Below, piece after piece: positions 9,115 to 17,869 of a stretch of DNA of 64,000 nt. Numbering within the stretch: the first letter of the stretch is position 1; each line of letters opens with the position of its first letter. This stretch comes from Sphingomonas colocasiae (GTDB taxonomy: Bacteria > Pseudomonadota > Alphaproteobacteria > Sphingomonadales > Sphingomonadaceae): the NCBI RefSeq assembly GCF_019880585.1, contig NZ_JAINVV010000009.1, forward strand, positions 1 through 64,000. Direction: 5' to 3'. The notes under the pieces were generated by a model. It did not search any database and was not told the origin of the DNA. It saw only the letters and a list, made by a program, of their open reading frames with translations. Position numbers and translations under genes: made by a program.

Positions 9115-10020
9115 CTATCGCGCGGTCGTCATGCCCGTTTGGAGCAGGTCGATCAGATCACCGGGATGATCGGTCATGATCAAGTCGACGCCCAGGTCGA
9201 TCAGACTGCGCCAGACTGCGCGACGTTCCTCGCGCGGCAGCATATCCACCTGGAACAAGCTGCTCGCCATGATCCATGCACCTGCGGGTCGCGCACCGGT
9301 GACGACCCGCTTCACGAAGGTTTCAGCCGGTTCGCTGGACAGCATGGCCTTGGGAATGACGTAGAAGCCGACGGGCTCGATCGGCGCATAGTTCGCGATC
9401 GGACTTGCCTGGCAGGATGCGCCCGCCGGATCGGCGCATTCGTGGACGACGGGAATCATTCCGATGGCGCCACGCAAGGGCGAGTTGATCAGCCGGTCGT
9501 CATCAGCCTTGCCGGCCACCCAGGTCGTCACCTGCCCGACCATGCCGAGCCGTTTCACGATATCGGCAACCTCCTGCTCGACCGGCAGCTTGAGATGAAG
9601 ATTGACGGTGAACCGGCCCTTCGCGGCCCTCAGCCCTTCTTCCAGGGTCGGCACATGTTCGTCGGTGAGCGGCGCGGCCGGGCCGCCCGCCCCTTCGCGC
9701 AGGCGAAGCGCGCGAACCTGCGTGCCCGTCATGTCCGCGATCAGCCCCTTTCCATCGGTCATCCGGTCGACCGTGTCGTCATGCATCAGCACCAGCTGCC
9801 CGTCGCGCGTGCGCTGCACATCGATCTCGACGCTGTCCGGCCCGATCGCCTGGCAGGCGAGGATCGCGGAAACCGAGACTTCGGGAGCGCCGCCTTCCCA
9901 GCAACCGCGATGCGCCATCACCATCGTGCCGCGACCGTTCTTCATCGCCGCCGCCGGCACCTGCGCCGCCAATGGACCGGCAGCCAGCAGCAACATCAAT
10001 GCGAGACCGGATCTTTTCAT
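9115..10020 (-). CDS. Secreted glycerophosphodiester phosphodiesterase family protein
   Basis: This protein of about 301 residues has a signal peptide (MKRSGLALMLLLAAGPLAAQ). The GDPD TIM-barrel motifs are MVMAHRGCWEGGAPE, then VEIDVQRTRDGQLVLMHDD, giving the catalytic His pair and the metal-binding Glu/Asp. The C-terminal IMTDHPGDLIDLL matches the usual end of the barrel. The family cleaves glycerophosphodiesters to an alcohol and glycerol-3-phosphate. ATG 10020 opens a normal signal peptide; 10029 adds three residues. It lies about 70 bases after the stop of the STN-type TonB receptor and probably belongs to the same transcript. A phosphodiester or related polyol phosphate may therefore be the nutrient of that receptor. 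Confidence 0.85.
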   Translation of the reverse strand: MKRSGLALMLLLAAGPLAAQVPAAAMKNGRGTMVMAHRGCWEGGAPEVSVSAILACQAIGPDSVEIDVQRTRDGQLVLMHDDTVDRMTDGKGLIADMTGTQVRALRLREGAGGPAAPLTDEHVPTLEEGLRAAKGRFTVNLHLKLPVEQEVADIVKRLGMVGQVTTWVAGKADDDRLINSPLRGAIGMIPVVHECADPAGASCQASPIANYAPIEPVGFYVIPKAMLSSEPAETFVKRVVTGARPAGAWIMASSLFQVDMLPREERRAVWRSLIDLGVDLIMTDHPGDLIDLLQTGMTTAR

Positions 10021-10087
10021 ATTATGCATCCCGGGAAAGACAGGGCGGAGCCGGCAACCCGACGTATCGGGCCGCCGGCCGCGCGGA

Positions 10088-13000
10088 TCAGAACTTCAGA
10101 TTGATGCTGGTGAAGACATATCGGCCCATCACGTCGTAGATGCCCCCCGCGCCATATTGGGCATAGGGAAAGATCGGCGGATCGACATCGAGCACATTTT
10201 CGACACCGATCGCGATGCGGAACCGTTCGTCGACCCGCAGCCCCACCGAAATGTCGTTATAGGTGCGCGACGGGATCCGGTTGTCGGGATAGGATTCGGC
10301 AGTAACCGTCGGCCCGACCGCATAATTGGCGGCGCTCACGAAGCGCGTGTTCAGATTGAAATCCAGTTTTTCGGTCGAATAACTCAGCAGCATCGTTCCC
10401 CGGAATCGCGGGTTCGAATAGGCGCCGTCATATTGCACGTCGCCGGCAGTAAGCCCCGGCGTGGTGTGCAGCATATATTTGAGCAGATAGGTGCCTTTGA
10501 GCGACAGGCCGAGCGTCCCCTCGCCCAGCGTGCGCCGATAGTTGATGCCGGCATCGATGCCCCGCGCGCCCATTTCCTGCGCGTTCACCAGGAAGGTTTC
10601 GAGCCGGGTCGCGAGATGCGTCACCGGGTCGCGCTGGATCGAGCGGCAGAAGACATTGTCGATCGACGGTAGATCGGTGCAGAGCCGATAGACATCCCCG
10701 GCCCCGAACGACGCGATGACGTTGCTGATCTCGATATTCCAGTAATCGATCGTGGCATCGAAGCCGGGCAGGAAGCGCGGGCGGAACACCGCGCCCAGGG
10801 TGAGGCTGTTCGACGTTTCGGGCTGCAGATTGGGGTTGCCGCCGGAAACGATGACCGGGCCGAGCTGTTCATAGGGCAGCGGCGCGGCGATACCGAGCGC
10901 GCGACAATTGGCGGCGCGCTCGGGCGTCAGATTATAGGCCGCGCCCATGCAGGTATCGGCCGGACTGCCGCTCGCGGTTTCGGTCTGGGGCCGGTAAAGC
11001 TCGCCGAAATTGGGTGCGCGCACGCTGCGCGAACGCACGCCGCGCAGCGCCAGGCCGGGAATCGGCTCCCAGGTGGCGCCGAGCTTCCAGGTATCGGTCT
11101 TGCCGTAACCGCTATAGTCCGAATAGCGATAGGCGCCCTCCACCTCCAGCCGGTGCGCGAACGGCAGACCACGCAGCACGGGCACGACCAGCTCGCCATA
11201 GATTTCGGATACCTTGCGCGACGCGCGGATATCCGGCTGCGCGCCCGCCAGGCCGAAATAGGCGACTTCACCGGTTGCCGCGCGCGGATCGTCGACCGTG
11301 TCCAGCGTCTCGCGCCGCCGCTCGACGCCCAGCGCGATCGACAGATCGCCATAAGGCAGGGAAAGCAGGTCGCCGGCGACGCTTGCGCCATAGACCTGCT
11401 GCGTGTTGACGCGCCGCCCGGTCCTGTCGGTCAGCATGTAATTCTGCTGCGCCTGGGTAAGCGGCTCGTTTCCGAAGATGTTGAACGGTGTACAGCCCGC
11501 CGCGCGCGCTGCCGCGCTCCGGCAGACCGGAGCGCCGGTCGCCGGATCGGCGATGACGTCGCGCGCGGCGGCATAGCGCGACGCCAGCGGAACGTTGGTG
11601 TAGTTCACATCGTCGGTGGTGCGGCCATATTGATAAAAGGCCTGCCAGTTCAGCCTGTCGGCCAGCCGCCCGCCCAGCCCCTGAAAGATCGTGAAGCTCT
11701 CATAGTCATGGAGGATCTCGATCGCCGGGAAATTGCCATAGGCGCGGTTGATGCCCAGCGCGGTGCGATTGTTGGTGAGCATGAACTGGCGCAGCGCCGA
11801 CGGCAGATAGGGATTGTCGAGATAGGCGACATCGCCGCCATGATTGTTGACGGTGTTGGCGCGACTGTCCTGCCGGAACAGGCTGCCGCCGACAAAGGAG
11901 TGCGAACGGCCGTAATCGAAGCGCGCTTCATAGGTCACCGCATCGGTGACGTCGTATTTCACCTTGCCGATCACCGCCAGAGCTTCGAGCTGGGACTGGA
12001 GCATGCGCCTGTCCTCGAGCTGGCCGCCCTCGCCGCCCGACCAGAAACCGTAGTTGCCACCGCTGATCCGGGTACCGCCGATCGGCTTGCGCACGACATT
12101 GTCGGCGACATCGACGATATAATTGGTGTCGTCCGCCGCCCAATAGAAACTCGGCTGGTATCCGACGAAGATCTGTCGGAAATCCTTGATCATGATCCGG
12201 TCTGGGATACCATCTGTCGCGCTCCTGCTCGCGGGATTGGACTGGAACAGGATACGCCCGCGGGAAAAGGCGCGGTCGCCGGTATAGACCGCGCCGCTGC
12301 GCGAATAGGTGCCACCGATCGCCAGCGACCCGCGCCCGTCCGCGAACTTGCCGCCGGTCGAGATCGAGAGCACCGATCGTTCGCCATCGCCATGCTGGGA
12401 GATGCCCTGGTTGGCGGAGATGTTCAGGCCGTCGATGACATCCTTGGTGATGATGTTCACCGCGCCCGTTACCGCGTCCGCACCATAGATCGCCGCGGCC
12501 CCGCCGGTCACGATCTCGATACGGTCGATCATGGCGGGGGGGATCATGTTCAGATCCACCGCCGAGCTGGTGGCGGAGCTCGATACGCGGCGCATGCCGT
12601 CGATCAGCGTGAGGCTGCGATTGGTGCCCATGTTGCGCAGCGCCACCGTTGCGATGCCGTGATCCGAACCCGAATTGTTGACGGGATCGCTCACGCTGCG
12701 CGGGCCGATGCCCGGGCCTACGGCGGGATCGAGCAACAGCGCGTCATAGGCGTTGGTCCGGCCGACGCGCTGCGCGGTCTCCATGCTGATGACGCTCACC
12801 GGCATCGGCGATTCGAGCTCGGGGCGGGCGATGCGCGACCCCGTCACGACAATCGCGGCCTCGCCCTCGCCATCCGCGCCGGCGACCTCGATCGCGCGTT
12901 CGGCGACGCGCTGCTCGGCCACGCGGTCCTGCCCCGAAAGCGCGCCCGGCGAACGCGTGGCGCCGGTCTGCGGCCCCGATGCGCTCCGCACGATCAGAAA

Positions 13001-13288
13001 TGCGTTGCCGCGCTTCTCGTAACGCAGGCCCGAACCCCGCAGCAACTGCCCAAGCGCCGCTTCGGGAGTCGATGCGCCACGAACCGGACGGGACCGCTTG
13101 CCGCGCAACAAAGCCGGATCGGCCAGGATCTCCACACCGGCATCGCGCGAAAGCGCATTGAGCGTCTCGGACAGCGATGCCGACGGCAGCGACAGGCCTG
13201 CCTGCGCCTGGGCCGGCGACGAAACGGAGATCGAGCCGATCGCAAGCGCGAATACGGCTGCCCTCGTACGGAGCGCACCTAGAGACAT
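10088..13288 (-). CDS. TonB-dependent receptor with STN signalling domain
   Basis: This 1066-residue outer-membrane transducer has a signal peptide ending near SSPAQAQA. An STN domain follows (LSLPSASLSETLNALSRDAG through GSGLRYEKRGNAFLIV, roughly residues 30-105), then an Ala/Glu-rich linker and the TonB box region EAAIVVTGSRI. The plug contains IDRIEIVTGGAAAIYGADAV, and the barrel ends in aromatic Phe (TSINLKF). The ATG at 13288 places the signal peptide correctly. The STN domain normally contacts a FecR-type anti-sigma protein, and such a gene plus an ECF sigma gene lie directly upstream. Low-complexity style and length are like the large substrate-specific receptors of sphingomonads and xanthomonads. 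The substrate is unknown; the GDPD gene downstream is the only hint. Confidence 0.92.
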   Translation of the reverse strand: MSLGALRTRAAVFALAIGSISVSSPAQAQAGLSLPSASLSETLNALSRDAGVEILADPALLRGKRSRPVRGASTPEAALGQLLRGSGLRYEKRGNAFLIVRSASGPQTGATRSPGALSGQDRVAEQRVAERAIEVAGADGEGEAAIVVTGSRIARPELESPMPVSVISMETAQRVGRTNAYDALLLDPAVGPGIGPRSVSDPVNNSGSDHGIATVALRNMGTNRSLTLIDGMRRVSSSATSSAVDLNMIPPAMIDRIEIVTGGAAAIYGADAVTGAVNIITKDVIDGLNISANQGISQHGDGERSVLSISTGGKFADGRGSLAIGGTYSRSGAVYTGDRAFSRGRILFQSNPASRSATDGIPDRIMIKDFRQIFVGYQPSFYWAADDTNYIVDVADNVVRKPIGGTRISGGNYGFWSGGEGGQLEDRRMLQSQLEALAVIGKVKYDVTDAVTYEARFDYGRSHSFVGGSLFRQDSRANTVNNHGGDVAYLDNPYLPSALRQFMLTNNRTALGINRAYGNFPAIEILHDYESFTIFQGLGGRLADRLNWQAFYQYGRTTDDVNYTNVPLASRYAAARDVIADPATGAPVCRSAAARAAGCTPFNIFGNEPLTQAQQNYMLTDRTGRRVNTQQVYGASVAGDLLSLPYGDLSIALGVERRRETLDTVDDPRAATGEVAYFGLAGAQPDIRASRKVSEIYGELVVPVLRGLPFAHRLEVEGAYRYSDYSGYGKTDTWKLGATWEPIPGLALRGVRSRSVRAPNFGELYRPQTETASGSPADTCMGAAYNLTPERAANCRALGIAAPLPYEQLGPVIVSGGNPNLQPETSNSLTLGAVFRPRFLPGFDATIDYWNIEISNVIASFGAGDVYRLCTDLPSIDNVFCRSIQRDPVTHLATRLETFLVNAQEMGARGIDAGINYRRTLGEGTLGLSLKGTYLLKYMLHTTPGLTAGDVQYDGAYSNPRFRGTMLLSYSTEKLDFNLNTRFVSAANYAVGPTVTAESYPDNRIPSRTYNDISVGLRVDERFRIAIGVENVLDVDPPIFPYAQYGAGGIYDVMGRYVFTSINLKF

Positions 13289-13423
13289 GATCACAGGAGA
13301 TTCCCCTTTTACCGAACTTGAATGGGTTCGACAGGGAAGACGCCGGATCGGCACAAATCTTACAAAGTATTTTGTTGCACTTTTACTACGGAATTCACGA
13401 ATCCATATTACAAATCATGCCGA

Positions 13424-14320
13424 TCATTGAGACAATGTGATCGCATTCCCATTCTCACTAACCTTGAATTCATGAACGACCGACAGATTTCTGACTTGCC
13501 TGAGCGGGTCGGTCAGGCGGATGCGCCCGTTCACGCGTCGTTCCGCCAATGCCCCGTCGATGATGATCGGCACGGGCGAGACGCTTTCGAGATCCGCGAT
13601 CACCTGGCCCAGCGTTGCATTCTCATATTCCGCCCATTCGGCGCGCCATCGCGCGACGCGATGCGGGCCGCCGGCATCTCTGCTCAGCCCATCCGGCGTC
13701 AGTGACGCAGCCTGATCCGCACCCAGTTCCAACGGCGTGCCGAACCAGCGATCGCGCCCGAAACGCACCGTGCCATGCTCCACCGCGGTTCGGACCATGT
13801 CCGGCTTCAACGCCACCTCGAAACGCGTGCCCAGCACGGTGATTTCGCCATCCCCGGCCTCGACGCGAAAAACGCGAGTCTCGTCGCGCCTGACATCCGC
13901 GAAGATCGTACCGCGCATCAATGTCACTTCGCGCTCGTGCCGGGTGTAGCGGACCTGCACTTCCGCGCCGCCAGCCAGAGTCAGCCGGGTGCCGTCATCC
14001 AGCCTCACCTCGCGGATGACGCCATCGGCCGCCGCATAATTGTGCGATGGCGCCAGAAACAGCTCGATCGCGGGCCGGGCCTGATAGGCGGCGGACAAGA
14101 ACAGCATGCACGCCGCCGCACCCGCAGCCAGCCGCTTCCGCGATCGACGGCGCCGGCCATAATCGTGGAGCGCCTGATCGATGTCCGCCCCCATGATCCG
14201 CCGCCACATGGTGTCGAACAACGGCTTGCGGCGCGGATCCGCGGCAAGCCAGGCATCGAAACCCGCCTTGTCGAACGATCCCCCGTTCATGCGCGAAGCG
14301 ACCCATTGCGCCGCTTCCAT
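13424..14320 (-). CDS. FecR-family anti-sigma regulator
   Basis: This 298-residue protein has an N-terminal cytoplasmic FecR/DUF4880-like part (AAQWVASRMNGG, then FDAWLAADPRRKPLF). One membrane segment follows the basic stretch RRRRSRKRLAAGAAACMLFL, then the periplasmic FecR domain with VRLDDGTRLTLAGGAEVQVR and RVEAGDGEITVLGTRFEV. The C-terminal part, ATLGQVIADLESVSPVPIII, is an STN-like fold that should meet the receptor's STN domain. I chose ATG 14320; the ATG at 14334 overlapping the sigma stop is out of frame. The gene follows the sigma factor closely and precedes the receptor, the classical fecI-fecR-fecA order. Confidence 0.9.
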   Translation of the reverse strand: MEAAQWVASRMNGGSFDKAGFDAWLAADPRRKPLFDTMWRRIMGADIDQALHDYGRRRRSRKRLAAGAAACMLFLSAAYQARPAIELFLAPSHNYAAADGVIREVRLDDGTRLTLAGGAEVQVRYTRHEREVTLMRGTIFADVRRDETRVFRVEAGDGEITVLGTRFEVALKPDMVRTAVEHGTVRFGRDRWFGTPLELGADQAASLTPDGLSRDAGGPHRVARWRAEWAEYENATLGQVIADLESVSPVPIIIDGALAERRVNGRIRLTDPLRQVRNLSVVHEFKVSENGNAITLSQ

Positions 14321-14330
14321 CTCGATGGTG

Positions 14331-14846
14331 TCATCGTCCGGCAGATGCGCCTCGCTTCTCCAGCGTCGCCATCGCGCGATGCAGATCGAGCACCGCCCGC
14401 GCGACATGCGTGTCGACCGCGCCCGGCGAAATTCCAAGACGTTCAGCCACCTCCCTTGCCGACGCGCCATGCAGCCGCCGGGCGATGAACACCTCTCGCC
14501 GCAATCCGGGCATTCTGCCCAGAACGCCCGCAACGATCACGATCAACTGCCGCTGTTCCGCCTGGCTTTCCAGATCCGATCGCGGGCACGGCAGGTCTTC
14601 GGACAGTTCGGTCGCCATGCCCCGGCCCGAACGGCGAAAATAGTCGCGCACCAGGTTGATCGAGATCCGGCGGAGGAACGCCACGACATTGGTGACGTTG
14701 GCGTCGGGCTTTGCCTGATAGGTGAGCAGCCGGAGATACGCCTCCTGCACGATATCCTCGCGAAGCGCCGGATCATCGACGCGGCGCCCGACATAGCGCA
14801 GCAGATCGGCGCGCTGGGCATATAAGTCTGAGCCATCCGATCCCAT
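14331..14846 (-). CDS. FecI-like ECF RNA polymerase sigma factor
   Basis: This 171-residue protein has sigma region 2 (DLLRYVGRRVDDPALREDIV, then QEAYLRLLTY) and region 4 (LGRMPGLRREVFIARRLHG, then EVAERLGISPGAVDTHVARA). There is no extra domain, as is typical of FecI. The ATG at 14846 gives the normal N-terminus; a longer reading adds a low-quality extension. It should direct polymerase to the receptor promoter after a signal passes from the receptor through the FecR protein encoded just downstream. Confidence 0.9.
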   Translation of the reverse strand: MGSDGSDLYAQRADLLRYVGRRVDDPALREDIVQEAYLRLLTYQAKPDANVTNVVAFLRRISINLVRDYFRRSGRGMATELSEDLPCPRSDLESQAEQRQLIVIVAGVLGRMPGLRREVFIARRLHGASAREVAERLGISPGAVDTHVARAVLDLHRAMATLEKRGASAGR

Positions 14847-14964
14847 GGGCCGCGCACATAGGAAGATCGTGTGACAGCAATATTTAAACCGTTGCCGCAT
14901 GCGACGAACCTGTTCGCGCGGCCGGCCGCGACATGGCGGCCAGAGAGAGATCGCCGCCGCACCG

Positions 14965-15828
14965 TCAGCCCAGGCGTCGTCCGGCCGCGTCGAACCGGCG
15001 GGCAAGCACCTCGATCATGCTCTCGACGAGCATGGCGCATGGGCCGGTTCGTTCCCAGGCATAGATCGAAGCGACCATCGCCGGTTCCGGTCCGAATGCG
15101 GCGAACGGGCGGACGCCATAGTGCGCCGCCACGCCCGCCGGCACCAGGGACAGGCCCAGCCCCGCCTCCACCGCGACAAGGACGCTGCTGAGGCTGGTGC
15201 CCGAAAAGGCGACATACCAGCGCCGGCGTTCACGCTCGATCCGGTCGAACATCGCATCGCGATACAGGCCGCCCGGCGGAAAGGTGACCAGCGGCAGCGG
15301 ATCGGGCCATGCAATCGCGCGGCCGGCGGATTCGAACCAGCCGATCGCTTCCGGAAAGGATGCGCGGCAATCGACGCTCGCCTTCGGCTCCTTGACGACG
15401 ATGATATCGAACTCGCCGGCCCGGAAACGCCGGTCGAGATCGCGGCTGAGCCCGGTGGTGACGTCCAGCCGGACCTCGCGGTGCCGGCCAGCGAATTCCG
15501 CGAAGACACGGCTCATCGGCGCGGTGACGATGTCGTCGGGCACGCCGATCCGGATCGCGGCGGTGCCCGCCTGATCCGACAGCAATGTCTCCGCCTCCGC
15601 CTGCAGCGACAGGATCCGCCGGGCATGGCCGAGCAGCCGCTCGCCCGACGCGGTCGCCCGCACCGGCCTGGCGGCGCGATCGATCAGATCCTGCCCCAGT
15701 GCCTGTTCCAGCCGGCCGAGCTGCTGGCTGACCGTCGACTGCGTCATGTGCAGCCGTTCCGCCGCCAGCGTGAAGCTGCCGGTGTCGGCGATGGTCACGA
15801 AAGTGCGGAGCAGGCGCGGATCGAGCAT
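14965..15828 (-). CDS. LysR-family transcriptional regulator
   Basis: This regulator of about 287 residues has a winged helix-turn-helix at its N-terminus (LLRTFVTIADTGSFTLAAER, then LHMTQSTVSQQLGRLEQALG). A two-lobed effector domain begins near residue 90 with AIRIGVPDDIV. The start at 15828 (MLDPRLL) matches the family; ATG 15834 adds two residues. It is divergent from the amidohydrolase-deaminase-carrier genes, with a dyad in the 100-base gap, so it probably activates that set in response to a pathway compound. Confidence 0.9.
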   Translation of the reverse strand: MLDPRLLRTFVTIADTGSFTLAAERLHMTQSTVSQQLGRLEQALGQDLIDRAARPVRATASGERLLGHARRILSLQAEAETLLSDQAGTAAIRIGVPDDIVTAPMSRVFAEFAGRHREVRLDVTTGLSRDLDRRFRAGEFDIIVVKEPKASVDCRASFPEAIGWFESAGRAIAWPDPLPLVTFPPGGLYRDAMFDRIERERRRWYVAFSGTSLSSVLVAVEAGLGLSLVPAGVAAHYGVRPFAAFGPEPAMVASIYAWERTGPCAMLVESMIEVLARRFDAAGRRLG

Positions 15829-15841
15829 GATCATTCAGATA

Positions 15842-15860
15842 ATGGATATTGTTTTTCCAT
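15842..15860. promoter_or_regulatory. Putative LysR-box between divergent genes
   Basis: The dyad ATGGA-N9-TCCAT lies 14 bases upstream of the LysR start and about 70 bases upstream of the amidohydrolase start. Its size and AT-rich centre fit a LysR recognition site. This is inferred from position and symmetry only. Confidence 0.45.
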
Positions 15861-15930
15861 ACATCTAATTTGCGAATGCAAAAGCGCGAAGTTACCGGTC
15901 TGCTGACATGGAATTTCCGGGACTCGACGC

Positions 15931-17373
15931 ATGAAACGCCTCCTCTCCACCCTTCTCGCCGGACTGGCGCTGCTGCCGATGCAGGCGGCGGCGAAGGAAC
16001 GGGCCGATATCCTGATCCGCCACGCCACCATCGTCGATGTCGAACATGCCCGGCTGATCCCCGATCAGGCGGTCGCGACGACGGGCGACCGGATCGTCGC
16101 GGTCGGCGGCGACGCGGAGGTCGCGAAGCAGTGGAGCGCGAAACGGACGGTGGACGCCAAGGCGCGCTATCTGATCCCCGGCCTGTGGGACATGCATGTC
16201 CATTTCGGCGGCGGCCCCGATCTGATCGAGGAGAACCGCGCGCTGCTGCCGCTTTATGTCGCGCACGGCATCACCACCGTCCGCGACGCATCCGGCGATC
16301 TGCCGCTGCAGGTGCTGGGCTGGCGCGACGAGATCGCCAAGGGCGCGCTGTTCGGCCCGACCCTGCTGAGCTCCGGCCCCAAGATCGAAGGCATCAAGCC
16401 GATCTGGAAGGGTACGATCGAAACCGGATCGGAGGCCGATGTCGACGCCGCGGTCGCCCGCCTCAAGACGCTGAATGTCGATTTCGTGAAGATCACGGAC
16501 AGCACGCTGAAGCCGGACCTGTTCCTCCATGCGCTACGCCAGGTGCGCGGCGCCGGGCTGCGCGCATCCGGCCATATCCCGATGGCGCTGACCGTGGGCC
16601 AGGCCGTCGACGCCGGGATCAGCTCGATCGAGCATCTGGGTTATGCCTTCAAGGCGGGTGCGGAGGACGAGGCCGCGATCGCCGCCGATTTTGCGGCAGG
16701 CAGGATCGACCGGGCGGAAGCCAATCGCCGGATCAATGCGAGCTTCGACCGGGATACCGCGATGGCGTCCTATCGCCGCTTCGTAGAGAAAGGCGTCTTC
16801 GTGACCCCCACGCTCAACGGCGGCCGCATCATCGCCTATCTCGACCAGGACGATCACAAGAACGACGATTACCTCGCCTATATCGGCCCCAGGCTGCGCG
16901 CGACCTATACATGGCGCGTCGAGCGCGCGGCACAGGCCGATGCCACGGCGATCGCGGCCCGCCACGACCAGATCGAGCGCGAGGCGGCGGTGCTGCCGCT
17001 GCTCCAGGCGGCCGGCGTCACGATCATGGCGGGCACCGATGCCGGCTTCCTCAATTCGTTCAACTATCCCGGTATCGGCCTGCACGACGAACTGGGGCTC
17101 TATACGCGCTACGGCCTGACGCCCGCCCAGGCCCTGTCGGCGGCGACGCGCGCCGGCCCGGCCTGGTTCGGCACGCTCGACCGCTATGGTTCGATCGACC
17201 GCGGCAAGGCGGCGGACATGGTGCTGCTCGACCGCAATCCGCTGGAGGATATCGCGGCGACGCGCGCGATCCATGCGGTGATCCTGCGCGGCTCGGTTCA
17301 GGACCGCGCCGCGCTCGACCGGATGCTCGCCGAGACCCGCGCCAAGGTCGCCGCGTGGAACGCCAGGCCCTGA
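15931..17373 (+). CDS. Secreted amidohydrolase-superfamily enzyme (imidazolonepropionase/prolidase-like)
   Basis: This 480-residue metal-dependent hydrolase has a signal peptide (MKRLLSTLLAGLALLPMQAAA). The metal-binding HxH is in LIPGLWDMHVHFGG. Further ligands are the His of ASGHIPM, the His of SSIEHLGYAF and the Asp of MAGTDAGFLN. The C-terminal ADMVLLDRNPLEDIAATR closes the small beta-sandwich domain typical of the family. These enzymes open cyclic amides or cleave imide or Xaa-Pro-like bonds; which bond is unknown. The gene starts the plus-strand set opposite the LysR gene and is followed after 11 bases by a deaminase gene, which suggests breakdown of a nitrogen heterocycle or a similar amide. 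Confidence 0.88.
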   Translation: MKRLLSTLLAGLALLPMQAAAKERADILIRHATIVDVEHARLIPDQAVATTGDRIVAVGGDAEVAKQWSAKRTVDAKARYLIPGLWDMHVHFGGGPDLIEENRALLPLYVAHGITTVRDASGDLPLQVLGWRDEIAKGALFGPTLLSSGPKIEGIKPIWKGTIETGSEADVDAAVARLKTLNVDFVKITDSTLKPDLFLHALRQVRGAGLRASGHIPMALTVGQAVDAGISSIEHLGYAFKAGAEDEAAIAADFAAGRIDRAEANRRINASFDRDTAMASYRRFVEKGVFVTPTLNGGRIIAYLDQDDHKNDDYLAYIGPRLRATYTWRVERAAQADATAIAARHDQIEREAAVLPLLQAAGVTIMAGTDAGFLNSFNYPGIGLHDELGLYTRYGLTPAQALSAATRAGPAWFGTLDRYGSIDRGKAADMVLLDRNPLEDIAATRAIHAVILRGSVQDRAALDRMLAETRAKVAAWNARP

Positions 17374-17384
17374 CGGCGCGCGCG

Positions 17385-17864
17385 ATGAAGACTGAAGACC
17401 ATTTCCTGCGCACGGCGATCGCGCTCGCCCATGCCAATGCCACGGCGGGTGGCCGCCCCTTCGGCGCGGTCGTCGTGCGCGGCGGCGAGATCGTCGCGAC
17501 GGGCGTCAACGATGTGATCGGTTCGCACGATCCGACCGCGCATGCCGAGCTGGCCGCAATCCGCGCCGCCAGCCAGGCGCTCGGTTCGGCCGATCTGAGC
17601 GCATGCGCGGTCTTCGCGAGCGGCCATCCCTGCCCGATGTGCATGGCGGCGATGCGGCTCGCCGGCATCGGCAGCGTGACCTATGCCTATTCCAACGAGG
17701 ATGGCGAACCCCATGGCCTGTCGACCGCGGCTCTCCGCGCCGAACTCGCCCGGCCCTTTTCCGAACAGTCGATGACCATCCGGCATGTGCCGGCGCGGCT
17801 CGACACCTGTCCCGATCTGTACGGCGAATGGCGGCGGTGGCAGGACGCCCGGCTGACGGGCTGA
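17385..17864 (+). CDS. Zinc-dependent nucleoside/nucleobase deaminase (CMP/dCMP-deaminase fold)
   Basis: This 159-residue deaminase carries the zinc and catalytic signature THAE-type (PTAHAELAAIRAA, with the proton-shuttling Glu) and the PCPMCMAAM cysteine pair. The N-terminal RPFGAVVVRGGEIVATGVND fits the guanine deaminase/tRNA-adenosine deaminase branch. The C-terminal half, with CPDLYGEWRRWQD, is closer to small guanine deaminases than to TadA. The ATG at 17385 lies 11 bases after the amidohydrolase stop, and the carrier gene starts 5 bases after this gene's stop. It probably removes an amino group from a cyclic nitrogen compound in the same pathway. Confidence 0.82.
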   Translation: MKTEDHFLRTAIALAHANATAGGRPFGAVVVRGGEIVATGVNDVIGSHDPTAHAELAAIRAASQALGSADLSACAVFASGHPCPMCMAAMRLAGIGSVTYAYSNEDGEPHGLSTAALRAELARPFSEQSMTIRHVPARLDTCPDLYGEWRRWQDARLTG

Positions 17865-17869
17865 AAGCC

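Noticed and set aside
5445-9179. Very long open frame on the plus strand opposite the receptor and MFS genes
   Set aside because: It lies antisense to genes with clear domains, is full of Arg, His and Gln, and shows no motif. Such frames are a by-product of high GC.
13362-13375. Small dyad ACAAA-GTAT-TTTGT upstream of the STN receptor
   Set aside because: Five-base arms in an AT-rich gap are weak and no second copy was seen.
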